Assembly (NCBI GenBank): GCA_934047225.1
Contig: OW203986.1
Span: forward strand, 25,423,221-25,487,220
From: Ypsolopha sequella
Taxonomy: Eukaryota > Arthropoda > Insecta > Lepidoptera > Ypsolophidae
Direction of reading: 5' to 3'
Length of the DNA stretch: 64,000 nucleotides
Both the position numbers and the translations under genes were made by a program. Below, piece after piece: positions 21,046 through 32,998 of this stretch. Within the stretch, counting starts at the first letter, position 1; each line of letters starts with the position of its first letter. The notes beneath the pieces are model-generated. The model had not been told where the DNA came from, ran no database searches, and saw nothing but the letters and a program-made list of their open reading frames with translations.

Positions 21046-21639
21046 GGACATAAAGTTTTAAGTTTGAGCAATCTAAACGCATTGTTCGCCATATATGCTA
21101 TTTTTTAAGGATTTTATTCTCATCGCGTCTCCTTGTTTTTGGTATTATTTTTCCAATAACTAGGCATAATTAATTCATTTCTACTTTTTAGTACATTTTT
21201 GTAGGTAATAATGGTTACTTATTTAGTCTATGAATATGCATTTTGTATGTGCAAACTGTATGAAAATTCTGTCCCTAAAATTCCTATTTTTGGGACAAAC
21301 AACAAACCCACATCATACGATTATACAAATGATGGAACGTCGTCTTTTACGTAGGTCTACGTGAAATTGGCACTTTTGTCAGACAAAATACTTACCCATT
21401 TAAAAAGGCAAAAAACATTTATTGCAGAAATAAACGAAATCCAAATAGATGTTATCGACCAACCCACAGAACATTTAAAAACCTAGTACTGAACTTTATA
21501 AAAATAAGTGTTATGTCATGTGTAACATTCATTTAGAACAAACTGCCACAAAATATACTCGATCTCCCGTCCTTAAACATGTTTAAAAGTAGATTACGAA
21601 AAAGAAGTAAATATTTAAGCAATAATAAAATTTGGTGCG

Positions 21640-22370
21640 CCACAAAAAAACAGCATTTAAATAATTTGGTCAGCATACAAAGATTTTGTTTGCAATAAAA
21701 AAAAAATCAGGCAGCAATCTTTGTTCCACAAATAGTTTTGATAATGGTCAAAAATTAAATCATAAATAGGCAGCTTACAATAACATGAGTTTGCATAATA
21801 AACATTCAGTCCGCAAAATAACTACTTGGTCAGCAAGATTTCATGATTGATCAGCAGAGAATCTATGCAAAAAATAGGTTGAATATGTTCCAAAACCGAA
21901 TCAGAGCACCCCGACTCTATACAGTCTTGAGGGTACTACTTTTAGAGTGTATATAAAAAGCCGTAGGCGTGGAGGAAGGGCAGCCCTCGCCTGCCGTAAC
22001 AAAGCATAGGCACCCGTGCGACCCGTACTGGCTGAGCCTGTTCGGCGACCAACAAGCCGAAGCTGCGAAGGTGAGCATGGGTGACTGTGCTTTGTTACGC
22101 AAGGGCGAAGGGGCTGCACTTTCCGCAACGCCAAAGCAATTGCAAAATGAAAAATGAATTTTTTTGCTTACCCTCTTACTTACCAAAATTTTATAAAACA
22201 GGAGCAGCTTATATAATTAATATGCTGTACAAAAATTACAGCCATCCAGAATGACATAAATTGCTGATTGATTTTGAAATGTTTGCTAGCCATGAGTTGC
22301 TGATCAATTAGCTATTTCTGCTTACAAAAATACCAATATTATGCTAACCATTTAAATAACACCCATTACG
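21640..22370. mobile_element. Element with subterminal repeats around a GC-rich core
   Basis: The ends ATTTAAATAATTTGGTCAGC (21654) and GCTAACCATTTAAATAAC (22342) are roughly inverted. The left half carries GTCAGCA or GGCAGC-type motifs near 21670, 21711, 21770, 21830 and 21852; the right half carries their complements (TGCTG) near 22222, 22261 and 22305. Between lies a GC-rich block (21900-22140) with a partial inverted repeat around TAACAAAGCA and TGCTTTGTTA. It is absent from U2. I read it as a nonautonomous DNA transposon of unassigned superfamily. Confidence 0.5.
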
Positions 22371-22819
22371 AAAATGGCTTCTAGAAAATACCTTCTATTC
22401 GCTCAAAGAATTTTAGATTGCTAGTACTCGTAATATTTTGTTTTTGCTTGTGATTTTACATGTATCCTCTCTTGTCTGACTGTGTATTGTTTATAAAATT
22501 ATGATTGTAATGTAAAAAATTAATTTTGTATTTGAATAATTAAGTATGAAAATTTTATTGATGTTTTTTTTATTTGCATGCTAACTTCTTTTAAACTAAA
22601 TAAGGCGATTTCTGTGCATAACTTTTTTCAATCATATGTATAACCCTATTCTAAGATGATTTATGGTTTATGATTTATTTTAGTAATCGTATTTATATCA
22701 TAAAGCCCTAAAGTGAACGTTGATCGTTAAATATGGTGTTCAATAAATGAGTGTTAAATATCCTTTTAAGACCTTGTCAAACCTTGACTCTCTCCGTCTC
22801 ACTCTACAAAATGCAATTT

Positions 22820-23330
22820 TTGGGTATCGAATCAAAATCAAAAAATATTTATTGCACCAAGAAATGTCTTAACCGAAAACAAAAAAAAAATTCTGGGGCC
22901 CCAATATACACTGACCCGTGGGTGCCAGTGTGCAGATACGGCTTAGTATTAACTGCAGGTGGCAGGTGAAAACTTCACTAAAAAAAAAAAAAAAGCCTAT
23001 TGTTAAGTAAAACAATAATAAAACTAGAGAATCTTGAAAATTTTAGAAGAGAAAATAAAAAATATCACTTTCTTAACACAAAAATAGAAAAATTATAATT
23101 ATAGAGTGGGCTTAGTTGTTAATTTAAATAAAGATTAAGCGGCAGCAACCTTAATAGAATTTTTTATTTAGTTTAATTTAATATATTATTTAGTTTTAAT
23201 TTTAGGTATTAATTATATTATTTTTTTTGTTATGTTTGATTTGTTGAGTAATAAAAACATTTACTTTAGAAGCAAGTAGTTAAGTAAATAAGTTATACAC
23301 AGATTTAGTGGGCATCTTTCTTGATATTCC
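22820..23330. other. Insertion in U1, LINE-tail-like end
   Basis: U2 runs from TGCAATTTATGGG to CAGTAGCTAGTT with little between, whereas U1 has about 500 extra bases starting near AATATTTATTGCACC, a typical inverted LINE/SINE tail. Nothing coding was recognised. Confidence 0.4.
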
Positions 23331-24484
23331 AGAATCCTGTCAGAATCAGAATCAGATTTGTCCTGATCCCTTAAAAAATACAGTAGCTAGTTGAGAATTC
23401 TTACCGAAACAGAATTTAATTTGAATTTAGTTTGGTATATGCGCAAAAAAATTGCAAGTTAACTTCACATAATATTTTTTGTACACGACAACTTAAAATT
23501 TGGATCGGCAACAGCCATTTTTTATTTTCAAATTATTGTTACTTTTTTATTTGTGGATTTGTTTTAAAATAATAAAAAGTGAACCTACAAAATAAAAACA
23601 TTTTCACACGTGGCCCTGCGACCTCAGAAATATTGCTATACGTAATTCAACCTAGTAAGAGCGTGAGCGAGAAGCACAAGACTTTAAGGTGATATATCAT
23701 CCGTGCAAAGGTCCGCGTTACTCCAGGCGGAAAGACCCGCAGTGCGAGAGGGACGGAATCGAAGAAAATTGTCAAAAAGTCAATTTTAAATTAATACATA
23801 ACTAACTAAAATAGCTATAAAAATTTCCATAACCAGTAATTTAGGTAATGTTAAAACCTATCTAAATAAATATTTTTGAAGTCTGTATGCTATCCCAATT
23901 TGTCAAAATATCAAAAAAGGTGTAAATTTAGACTTCATTTTAATATTTATTTCTATTAAGTGAAATTCCTCCAATCGCGTTTCTGATAGATCAAAATCTA
24001 GAAAAAGGTTTCAAAATTGTTATACTAGATTATTTAACATGAGACTTCTTTTGAACAGCAGATAAATAACTTCAAAAGTGTCCATTTTGACGATAAACCC
24101 CCTTAACAATATCCAGAAATATAAAAAAACATATTTGCATTAGAGTATTTAGTTTTGTTCCCTTATTTTCTATATCTTTTGTTAACAACACTCTACCTCC
24201 GAACGTCGCGCCGCCGTGAGGCACGTCAAAATCAGGTCAACTATTGTATCTCAATAAACTATGGTTAAATAACGCGAAGAAACAAGTCCACCGTGATTCA
24301 GCAATGAGTGTTGAAGATGCAGATTGGTATGGAGGCGGCAGTTTTGGTATAGAATATAGAATATACAGATTGTTACGACATGGATCCCCAAGAGGGTGTC
24401 AAGGAGGGTGAAATACAAGTTACAGTCTAGACTCTTACTAACGTTTCATCGTACTTTGAGCACAAATATGGACCCACTGCTTAA

Positions 24485-24916
24485 GGGAGCACCGAGCGTT
24501 TGCCTTTGTCTCTATCTTTTTCTTTATGTGTAAAGAGTAAAAAAAATAACCAAACTTTTTCACTTTTTCCATGTTTTTCATTGTTATTTTCTTCATATTT
24601 TTCTTAAATAAAAAACTATCGTATATAAACGCTCCAGTCATCTATGAACTTCATTTTAGTAAATAAATCTTTATATCAAATTACTTATTTATATAAAAAA
24701 TTAGGGAAATAGAGGAAAAAATTACACGAAAAGAGGTAACTTTGCGAATTTATTTTATCGAGCCAACTTTATTAAATCGTGTTTCTATTGTGTATACAGT
24801 CTAGTATATATACCCAATAATACCAATATATTTCCCTAGATTTTAATTTAATTGTTTACTACTTCAAACAAGGGTTATAAAAACGTGTTTGTGTGTTTAA
24901 AAAGCTCGGTGCACTC
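24485..24916. mobile_element. TTAA-flanked MITE with paralogous empty site
   Basis: The termini GGGAGCACCGAGC and GCTCGGTGCACTC are inverted, and TTAA stands at 24481-24484 and 24917-24920. In U2 the same place reads AGCTTAAGGGGCC with a single TTAA (about 44057). Confidence 0.75.
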
Positions 24917-25099
24917 TTAAGGCACCTATTCCCTGCGTCATCCGAAAATGACTCTATTAATAAAGTTGTTACTCTTAAACGGTATTTAAAAAAAATTATG
25001 AATAAATTTATTTATTGTTAGTTAAACTATAAAGAACAAATTAATTTTAGGAAACTATTCTCGCGTATAAGAAACAGCATGAAAATATTGTTCAAAGCC

Positions 25100-25290
25100 A
25101 AGCTGTTTTTAGAGTTTGTTATTCCTTTGAAACCACTATTGGTATTTGTATGGATCCATGTGAAAAGTATTATTTTCCCCTAATGTGCGCTTTCTGGAAA
25201 CGCAGCGACGACTTCGTAATTAATGCAGTCTGCACTGATTTAAACGTTATTTCATATAGTTTCTGTCGACATTTGTACCGCCACAGGTTG
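25100..25290 (+). repeat. Fragment of the 39290-39756 element family
   Basis: GTGAAAAGTATTATTTTCCCC and the following bases resemble 39595-39720 and, inverted, 49500-49640. Both expected ends are missing or unrecognisable. Confidence 0.55.
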
Positions 25291-25334
25291 ACTCAAGGTC
25301 AACAAGAACAAGGTCAAGCCGGAACACATTGCGG

Positions 25335-27477
25335 ATAATTTAATTATTTATTTATTTTATCAGAGGTTTCGTGCTCATGGTTTTGTTCGTATCTGACAAA
25401 CCGGAGACAATATCGCACACCCCTAAAAAAGTGTCATAACACAGCTTAGTACGGATTCAATTATTAATACCACTCGAAGCGAAACTTAAAACTCTGTATT
25501 CTGAAAAAATGACATATTTGTACTTTTATTATTCACCAGTAGATGGCGTAAATGACGTTTTTTTTACTGAACTGAAGTTCACGCGATTGTTCCAAGAATA
25601 GTGTCGCATTAGGTTTAATACAGTGTTGGTACAGTGTGGACCTGGGAATATCGCTGTCAAAATCCATGAAAAACGTTGTAAGCTGTGTTGTGACAAACAA
25701 TAGTGAGCTTTGGTGTATGATTTTCATGTTTTTATCCTAAAATAACGTATTATCATATGTTACGACAGTTTTTTTGGTATATTATTTTATGCAATATTAC
25801 CACATGTGTCAAAAATAACGTCATAACATGGATATGTTTTAAATTTTATTGATTTATAAATTTTCTATAAATACTACAAAACTTAAGTAAATTTTATAAA
25901 CTAGAATATAAATTGCAAAAAAAATACGTGAAGTTTATTAATGCTGTTTTATTATTAAACTAACTATGAACTAAACAATAAAAGAAAAAAATCTAAATGA
26001 TTTTTTCTCAAAAGTGCTTTTTCTATGTAGTGACACTTTTTTAGGGGGTGTGCGTGGTACACAGAGTACAGAGAGTGACAGTAGTGATTTACTGGAATCG
26101 GAAGTCAAATATTTGAAGTCTAGTTGCCCACAGGGTATATTAAGCCCATTATTATTAATTATGTATACAGCTGATTTAACAAGTAATATTCAATATTGTA
26201 GAACACACTTGTACGCTGATGATACGCAGCATTACTATTCGTTAAATCCGAAGATACTGCCGAAGCTGTACAAAAAATTAACCTTGATCTGAATTGTATT
26301 CAGGAATGGGCCTTCAAAAATTCTCTTGTGTTGAATCCTCATAAATCTAAATTTTTAACTTTAGGCACCAAACAACAATACCAATATATTAATGATCAAA
26401 ACCCAGGCATCCAAATAAATCAAACTGCTATAGAAAATGTAAAAAGCGTACGTAATCTGGGTTTGGTTGCTGATAGTGACCTTAGATTTGAGGCCCATGT
26501 ATGTAGGCACAAGAATAAGAAATGCCTTTTACAGGTTGAAAGTTTTGTATGGTATCCGGAATTACCTCACAGAGAAAGTCAGAATCTTGTTGTTTAGGCT
26601 TTTCGTCAAAACGGAACGCGCCATACAGAGAGTGCAGAATGTCTGCGCTCGGTTCTGTTTTGTTGTACCGAAACGGGTGCATATTGCACCGTTCTTAAAT
26701 GACAAGGCTATCCTCAAAATGAAGAGTCGCAGGCAACCTACACCTTGCCAGTTTAATACATAAAGTAATGCACAAAAGTAAACCATTTTACTTATTCAAT
26801 AAATTATTGTTCGCTAAAAACTTTCGTCACTATAATTCCCGAAATGCAACCGCTGACAGGATGTTCATTCCCAAACATAAAACTGCTGGTTTTAAAGGTG
26901 TCTTCAAATATGCGGCCGCCAAAATTTGGAATGATTTGCCTCCTCTCCTGCATAAAAATATGTCAATTTATACTTTTAAAAGAAAATATAGATGCATACT
27001 ATTAGATCCACAAAAAACCTAATTAAATTCAGTGGTTCCGTGACATTCATTTGTTTATAAATTATTCTTATATGAATGCAACTATTTTATGCAATTATTT
27101 TTATGATTGAACATTTTTTTCATATGTTTGTGTAATAATGCTTTATGTTATTCTGTAGCTAGTCTGTTTTTTTTAAATTTATATTTTGATATTAATCCCC
27201 TGTATTGTCCATTATTCTAAATTCATAATTTTATTGTATTATTGTAATTGGTTTTTTATTATGTGTATGAGTATTCATACCTGCAACGAGAATGAGAATG
27301 TTGGTATAGTTGTAATGGGTCCATCTGAAAATCAGCGCTGTAACGTTTTTAACTTATAGCAAATGCTGAGATTGGTCCATTTTGTTAACAAAATATGTCT
27401 AAATTTATTAATTAAAATTTATTTTTATGTTTTGATTTTGTGGCAAATAAATATATTTCTATTTCTATTAATTGTAT
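25335..27477 (+). pseudogene. CR1/Jockey-like LINE, split by a DNA element and frameshifted
   Basis: Left of the insertion, 25375-25415 encodes WFCSYLTNRRQY; right of it the frame resumes with CPQGILSPLL (about 26127) and the catalytic YADDTQ (about 26213). Frameshifts occur near 26275 and 26500-26600, then IQRVQN (about 26625) and IWNDLPPLLH (about 26930) carry the C-terminal region to a stop at 27020. The 3' UTR ends in a TTTCTATTTCTATTA tail near 27477. The 5' half is missing. Confidence 0.85.
25416..26052. mobile_element. 637-bp inverted-repeat element nested in the LINE
   Basis: The termini CACACCCCTAAAAAAGTGTC and GACACTTTTTTAGGGGGTG(TG) are inverted with one indel. The LINE codons on each side join as CAATAT-CG-TGGT, giving a possible 2-bp CG duplication. 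No transposase frame was found. The terminus and short duplication do not fit TA- or TTAA-type families; the superfamily is unassigned. Confidence 0.75.
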
Positions 27478-28103
27478 ATTGTAATAGTAAATGTAGTCGA
27501 AACACATTGTTTGAAGCGGAGATCTTTTGTTTTGCGTAATAATTTCTTGTGAAAGTGATGCTAAAATCGAGGAATAAATAAATAACATATCCACCAAGTA
27601 TTTTTCTTGTAGCTCCTATCTGTACGAATCTAAATCTATTCATTATGTTATATTGTGTGAATACCGTCACCTGAAGTTATTATATGAGCCAATTTACACG
27701 GCATGTATTGAAAATTAATACATCGAATAAATTAATTATACAGAGCAAAATAATTACAAATACTTAGGCTACAACGTAACTCAATATGAATAGCACTACA
27801 AACAGTTAATGACTTAATGAATGTAAGTGCAAGTGAAGTACTATCATCCCACTTCCCACTAATATTATAAATGCGAAAGTTTGGATGGATGTTTGTTACT
27901 CCTGCACGCCGTAACTACAGAACCGATTGGTCTGAAAATTTGCACAAATGTAGTTCTGGACCTGAAATAGCACATAGGCTACTTTTTATCCCATAAATCA
28001 GTTCCCATGGGATGGCAATGGGGTGCCAAATTTCTTTAGAAAGTATAGTGTTTTACATAAGCTCAAGCACAAGCTCCTTTTAATTTGCACAAGCGCAAAG
28101 TAC

Positions 28104-28880
28104 AAAAAATGGTACCAAATAAAAAGAAAAACGGTCAAGTGTGAGTCAGACTCGCAAGTCGTCCGTAATTCGACAGTTTTGCGAATAGAAAATTTAATTT
28201 TGACATTTTTGGAACTTTAACGGTGAGATTCCGTTGTCCATCCATCCGTATGTCACAGCCTCATAACTTTAGCACTGTTAAAGACAAAGACTTAGAATTT
28301 TGCACAAAAGAGGAAAAAAAATATTATTCCTAAAACCACAATATGGGTATCAAATTATAAGTATTAAGCAGCTGATTATAAAATTATATAATTTGGCTAT
28401 ATTAACTTGCACCTTTTTCAAGAAATTGTCGAAATACCACAAAAAAAATTTATGTACCCACCCCGATTATAGGTTATAACTGGCCAATTACAGGATAATT
28501 ATAGCGTTTTTTTTTTAATACAAATGAAAAATAAAAATAAAGTTAAATAAATTTATACATATTTTTTTAATACAATATAGGTATTAAAAAGTCGATTGTA
28601 AAATATATAGTGTTGATAATTTACTTGCATCTATTTCGATAAATCCTCAGAAAACCACAAAAAATGTATGTCCCTTCCCTTATCTCCAAAACTGGTGAAC
28701 CGAAAAATGTAAAAAAAAAAACCACGGCAATAAGTGCTTACGTAAAGATTACAGAAAAAAAAATTGAGAAATTCACGAAAAAAAAAACCCAAATAAAATT
28801 TTCTGTTCCCAAAACTGTCGAATTACGAAACCTAGGTACGCGAGTCCGATTCGCACTTGACCGGTTTTTCGTCAAATATA
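28104..28880 (+). repeat. Lepidopteran dispersed repeat (GGTCAAGTGTGAGTCAGACT type)
   Basis: It begins AAAACGGTCAAGTGTGAGTC and ends with the inverted form CGAGTCCGATTCGCACTTGA then CCGG. The same boundary words mark 31083-31610 and 38507-38735. The body matches 17003-17775. Abundant in Lepidoptera by recollection; class not certain. Confidence 0.7.
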
Positions 28881-29067
28881 ACAGGAATAATTAGCGTACT
28901 TACGGCTACAATCTACTACGCGGACTCAATGCGGAACTTATTGAAAATCATTTTTGAATTAGTAAACGTGCGACAACAAATTTTATAAGCAATCGTGCTT
29001 TTTCCGTTCAGAAACGCTGATACGCCTTCGACCTCGCCAAAGACACTTTATCTGGGGATAAAACATC

Positions 29068-29310
29068 TAGCCATCCATCAGCCTGTGTTCGTTTACTGCT
29101 GGAAATAGGCCTTTCTAAAATTTTGCCACTCTTGGCGCTCTTCCGTCATGCTCATCCAGCCGCTACCCGCGAAGTCCGCCGGGCCAGCAGGCACGAGGTC
29201 GGTCTAGGCTACGCTTTGCTGCACGTGGTGTCCATTCTAGGCCTTTTGGCTCCAACGGCAATCACGTCGGGGACAAATATGGGCCTACCCACTGCCACTT
29301 CAACTTACTG
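29068..29310 (-). mobile_element. RTE-type LINE 3' fragment
   Basis: On the minus strand the reading contains LKWQWVGP, then LEWTPRAAKRSLDRPRA and GLFPAVNEHRLM-like pieces, the C-terminal end of RTE ORF2. Stops interrupt it. It ends at the ATGG-rich tail seen as CCATCCATCA here. Confidence 0.7.
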
Positions 29311-30208
29311 ATTCGGCAGATTATGTCGATGACTTTCCGCAGTGCTTAAAGGCAAAAGTATTTAACTGATAAGTTATCTCTTACCAAGGGCTTGATCCAC
29401 CGACTTAAGGTCGCTTAAGGAGCTATGGAGCGAGCTTTGCGTGGGATATCTCTAATGAATAAAATCGAATCAAATAAAAGTAAAAAATAATTTCGTTCGG
29501 AAACGCGGCTCGGCCTACGGCCTGAACAGAACCACTTTAGCAAAGGACATTTCAAAGAACAAAAAATAGTTTCGTTTGGAAAAGCGGCTCGGACTTCGGC
29601 CTCGCCAAAGACCACCAAAGATACTTTACAAATTATGATGACATTTTTCAGGGTATTCGGAAAATCATTCCATAAGGACAAGAATATTTTTCGAAATACA
29701 GTTGCTTTGAAGTTATAGAGCTGAAATTTTGCTTCTGTTACTAGGGTTGGGTTTAAGGATTTAATATATTTAAGAAAAAAAATATTGTGTTTCAATGTGT
29801 TAACACACTAACCGAAGTTTAATTCAGAGAAAAAAATTATAATTTCGTTCAGAATTTACCTAAATTTTCAATTATGAATTTACAAATTTTACCTGGGAAT
29901 CAAATAAGTGATCGAGAAATTATTTCGTGAGGAAACGTAGCTCGGCCTTCGGCCTCGTCAAAGCCTGAGAATCAAACAAGAGATCAAGAAATAATTTTAA
30001 ACTACAAAAAACTAAATCCACGCGGGCAAAGCCGCGGGCAAAAGCTAGTAAGAATATAAATTATATGAGCAGTATCTTTGAGTATTTAATATATTAATGT
30101 AGACCACCGTAAAATATAATTAGTATACAATTTCCTTCAACTTTTTATTGAAAAAAATACTAGTCTACTTGGAAGATTACACACAGTTACACATAGCCGT
30201 TGGGTCCT

Positions 30209-30576
30209 AAAAAAAAATATCGTCACGAGATGAATCCCCGAGGGGGTGTCAGAGGTGTTCCCAATGCAAGTCACAGTCTACACTTGGGACATCCGTGTCT
30301 CACCGATGATTATTATGTCCCAAGTAGTCCCAACGTGATGGGTGGTGAGCCCTGTCGCCGTTCCTCCGGCACAATTACACGCTTTTCTAAAGTTTTTAGG
30401 GCATGCAGGTTTCCTCACGATGTTTTCCTTCACCATTCAGCAAGTGGTAAGTGGTAGGTACTATAAATACAATGCACATAAGTTCCGATAATCTCATTGG
30501 TGCATGCCCGACCGGGGATTGATCCTGCGGGTCTCAAGATTGAGAGGCCAGCGTTTTACCCCTGAGCTACCGCCGC
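30209..30576 (-). mobile_element. tRNA-derived SINE, full-length copy
   Basis: On the minus strand: CGGCGGTAGCTCAGGGGTAA (A box), GGATCAATCCCCGG (B box) and a tail of T residues after GTGACGATA. Same family as 2885-3253. Confidence 0.85.
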
Positions 30577-30759
30577 TTCTGATTTGAATCTTGCTAGACT
30601 TTTAATACTAATTACTGGATTAAATTTTTATTATTAACCACAGAGTAAGACGGGTATAAATCCAAAATTACTCCACTATATCTTTACTATGTTTTTTAAA
30701 GTGCCAACAATCGAGACCACACATTATTTAGGCCCAAAAAAGGTAATAAACACCAGAAA

Positions 30760-30930
30760 GCCTGTTAACATGGCCACATCCAGATCTTGAATAACTCCGT
30801 AATTTCTTCTGAAAGCTGCAATAATTTGTTTAGTATCTCTCACTATAATTTATTGCCGCTTGAACCATAGATCATTTCTTGGGACGGTTTTTGTGTCGTG
30901 TTCTTGTTTGTTTGCTTTATTGCGAGATCT
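30760..30930 (-). repeat. Inverted copy of the 206-345 repeat
   Basis: TCATTTCTTGGGACGG and TTAGTATCTCTCACTATAAT are the reverse complements of blocks in 206-345. Confidence 0.7.
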
Positions 30931-31082
30931 ATCATCTGTACTCGCGATTAGTCGCGATTGCCTGAATGCCTTCGAACAAAATTGTTTCTTTTATAACTCC
31001 TTTAGTTTATGCAATTGTTTACCTTAAACAACAAAGTAATTGCGCTTTACGCAAATTTTTAAGTTTGACGCAAATGATGAAT

Positions 31083-31610
31083 AAAAAACCGGCCAAGTGC
31101 GAGTCGGCCTCGCGCACAAAAGGTTCCGTACCTTTAAACAATGGATCCCTAAAATCATTACGGTGAATAATTTTACTTTTAGTTATGGAGGGACCACTTA
31201 ACTTGACATTTAACTTCAGTTAAATTGGCATAAGGGTCTAATTAAGATGGCATTTGATAACTTTCAAAATAATTAAATATTCGTAATTTTCAGATTGTTT
31301 CCTATCTGTGTGCTATAAGACTTACCTTTCAACGAAATTTCAAGTTTCTAAGTCAACTGGAAATGCTGTGTAGGTTTTCATGGTGAGCAAATTTGTGTGA
31401 AATTAATCATGTAAAATGCAATAACTGTCTTCGCGTCGAGTTAGAAGCCTGATTTTTTTACAGTACCATGAGGCTGTAGACTTCTGTAAGAATATCTCAC
31501 ACATGAACCTAGCAAAAGGGTCTTGACAAACAGATAGACAGACCGACGGACAACAAAGTGATCCTATAAGGGTTCTCTTTTTTCATTTTGGGATACGGAA
31601 TCCAAAAAAT
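31083..31610 (+). repeat. Lepidopteran dispersed repeat (CCGGCCAAGTGCGAGTCGG)
   Basis: It starts AAACCGGCCAAGTGCGAGTC and runs through GGTTCCGTACC to ACAGACCGACGGACAAC and a GGATACGGAA end. Sister copies: 28104-28880 and 38507-38735, with pieces at 48740-48830 and 55440-55540. Confidence 0.7.
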
Positions 31611-31766
31611 AAAAATAAATGTATCAGGATCGTAGCAGGTGGAGATCGATAGTCTTTGCCTACACCTCTATAAGAGTCAGGCATCAGTCAGGATAGAATA
31701 ATCGTTACAAAATATTTAGACGTAATTAAAACGCCCAAAATACGATTCTTAGCTATGAGAACTTAT

Positions 31767-31962
31767 TGTTAAAAGTTTGCTATATGCGTAAACATATTTT
31801 CAACGATATTATAGTATCTTTAAAATAATTGGATTTTCCATAAGTGTGATTAGATTATTTTAGGTATTTACGGCTGGCATCACGATTATAGAAAAGCCAA
31901 TTGTTTTATAGCTATTGTAATATCATTAAAAATATGTTCATGCATATAGCAAACTTTTAACT
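31767..31962. repeat. Inverted-repeat MITE-like element
   Basis: TTGTTAAAAGTTTGCTATATG (first 20 bases from 31767) pairs with CATATAGCAAACTTTTAA ending at about 31961; CAATTG-type inner arms also pair. Target duplication not settled. Confidence 0.65.
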
Positions 31963-32687
31963 TTACGTTTTCTTAGCTAACATTTGTATTTTGGCTGTTA
32001 TAATTATTTCTTAATATTTTGTTACAAATCCGGAGAAATTACCCTTAAGAGTCGGTTGCACCAAACATGCTCTTGCGTTTGGACAATTTAGCATGTTAAA
32101 ATTTGTGTAGGTAGTTAAGGAGTTGAACTATATTATAATTTTTCAGATTTGACACAAGTATCACAATCATCGAGAAAAAAATCAGAAAGATCAGCAAAAT
32201 CTCGGAAAATGTAATTTGGCTTTGGAACTGGTATGTGATCATAGCCACGAATTTTTCACCAGAATTTGGGGACCTCACGATGACTTTTAATGACAAGCAA
32301 TAGAGACTAAATGTCGCGGCGGATTGAAATGACACTGATTTCATGATATCCTGAATGGACTTATGGAATATTTGAATGGATGATTCAATTCTGAATGGAA
32401 TATTTTTATTCACAGTTGTAGTAATAGTAACTATTCCAAAATATATGCTAGCAGCTTTTCATGGGTCCGAACTGGCCTTATATAAATATATCGACGCGTT
32501 ACAAACAACCCAAATTCTAATAACGAAGGCTGAAATATATATAATGGAAAAAAAAAATTTCTTACTAATATACTATTTAAATAAAATAAAACCCTAAATG
32601 ACTGACTCACAGATCTATATGCCTTTACCAATTAGCTGGACCTAGGAACATGAAATTTGGACTATAGGTTCCTTGAATGACGTAGAC

Positions 32688-32998
32688 CAGCGTTTCTTAA
32701 CCTTTTTTGTCCACGGACCCCTTAGAAAATCAAGCACAATTTGAAGGACCCCCTTAATAAAAAAGCAGCAATAAATTTCGGAACATTAATTTAGTTCTAC
32801 AAATTACAAAAAAATATACTTTTTCATATAAAATACGTTAATGAGAAGGTTGGTGCTGTTTTTTTGCAACTAAATTAGTGATAATTAGGTTTATATTACT
32901 ACTGAGATTATAATCTAGTAATAGCCTAATTTATTACTAGATTAGGCTGCGGACCCCCATACATATGCTACATATGGACCACAGGTTAAGAAACGCTG
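32688..32998. mobile_element. hAT-type MITE with 8-bp target duplication
   Basis: The terminal inverted repeat CAGCGTTTCTTAACC / GGTTAAGAAACGCTG is typical of hAT (CAGNG ends). The 8-bp duplication ACGTAGAC lies at 32680-32687 and 32999-33006. U1 has a single ATGTAGAC at 7023-7030: an empty site. No transposase. Confidence 0.92.

Larger units (their letters stand above)
6160..25005. repeat. U1: duplicated genomic unit carrying OR-A
   Basis: Collinear blocks match U2 (27585-44130): 6160-6330 with 27585-27760; 6945-9180 with 32590-34290; 16014-16990 with 34290-35720; 17775-18110 with 38060-38310; the OR exons 18180-19860 with 38990-41215; 20469-21250 with 42529-42940; and 22700-25005 with 43075-44130. 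U1 alone carries the BEL element, a dispersed element in intron 3, the 21640-22370 element, an insertion at about 22820-23330 and a TTAA MITE at 24485-24916. The duplication is therefore older than those insertions, or U2 lost them. Confidence 0.85.
27857..30048 (+). mobile_element. LEP1-like nonautonomous Helitron, mosaic
   Basis: It starts CCACTAATATTATAAATGCG and ends with a GC hairpin (GCGGGCAAAGCCGCGG) and GCAAAAGCTAG followed by T, the expected Helitron 3' end. The interior holds another dispersed element (28104-28880), an RTE fragment (29068-29310) and several copies of an AAACG(C)GGCTCGGCCTTCGGCC motif. No Rep/helicase is encoded. Confidence 0.7.

Noticed and set aside
21900..22140. 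Horizontally acquired bacterial DNA, suggested by GC content
   Set aside because: No bacterial-type gene is visible and the block is bracketed by transposon-like subterminal repeats.
28989..29970. CRISPR-like spaced repeats in the Helitron
   Set aside because: Copies are diverged, irregularly spaced and in a eukaryotic genome.
32096..32413. Hydrophobic 105-codon frame on the minus strand
   Set aside because: It lacks an ATG start, matches no receptor or transporter motif I know, and partly overlaps sequence shared with noncoding DNA at 38400-38500.
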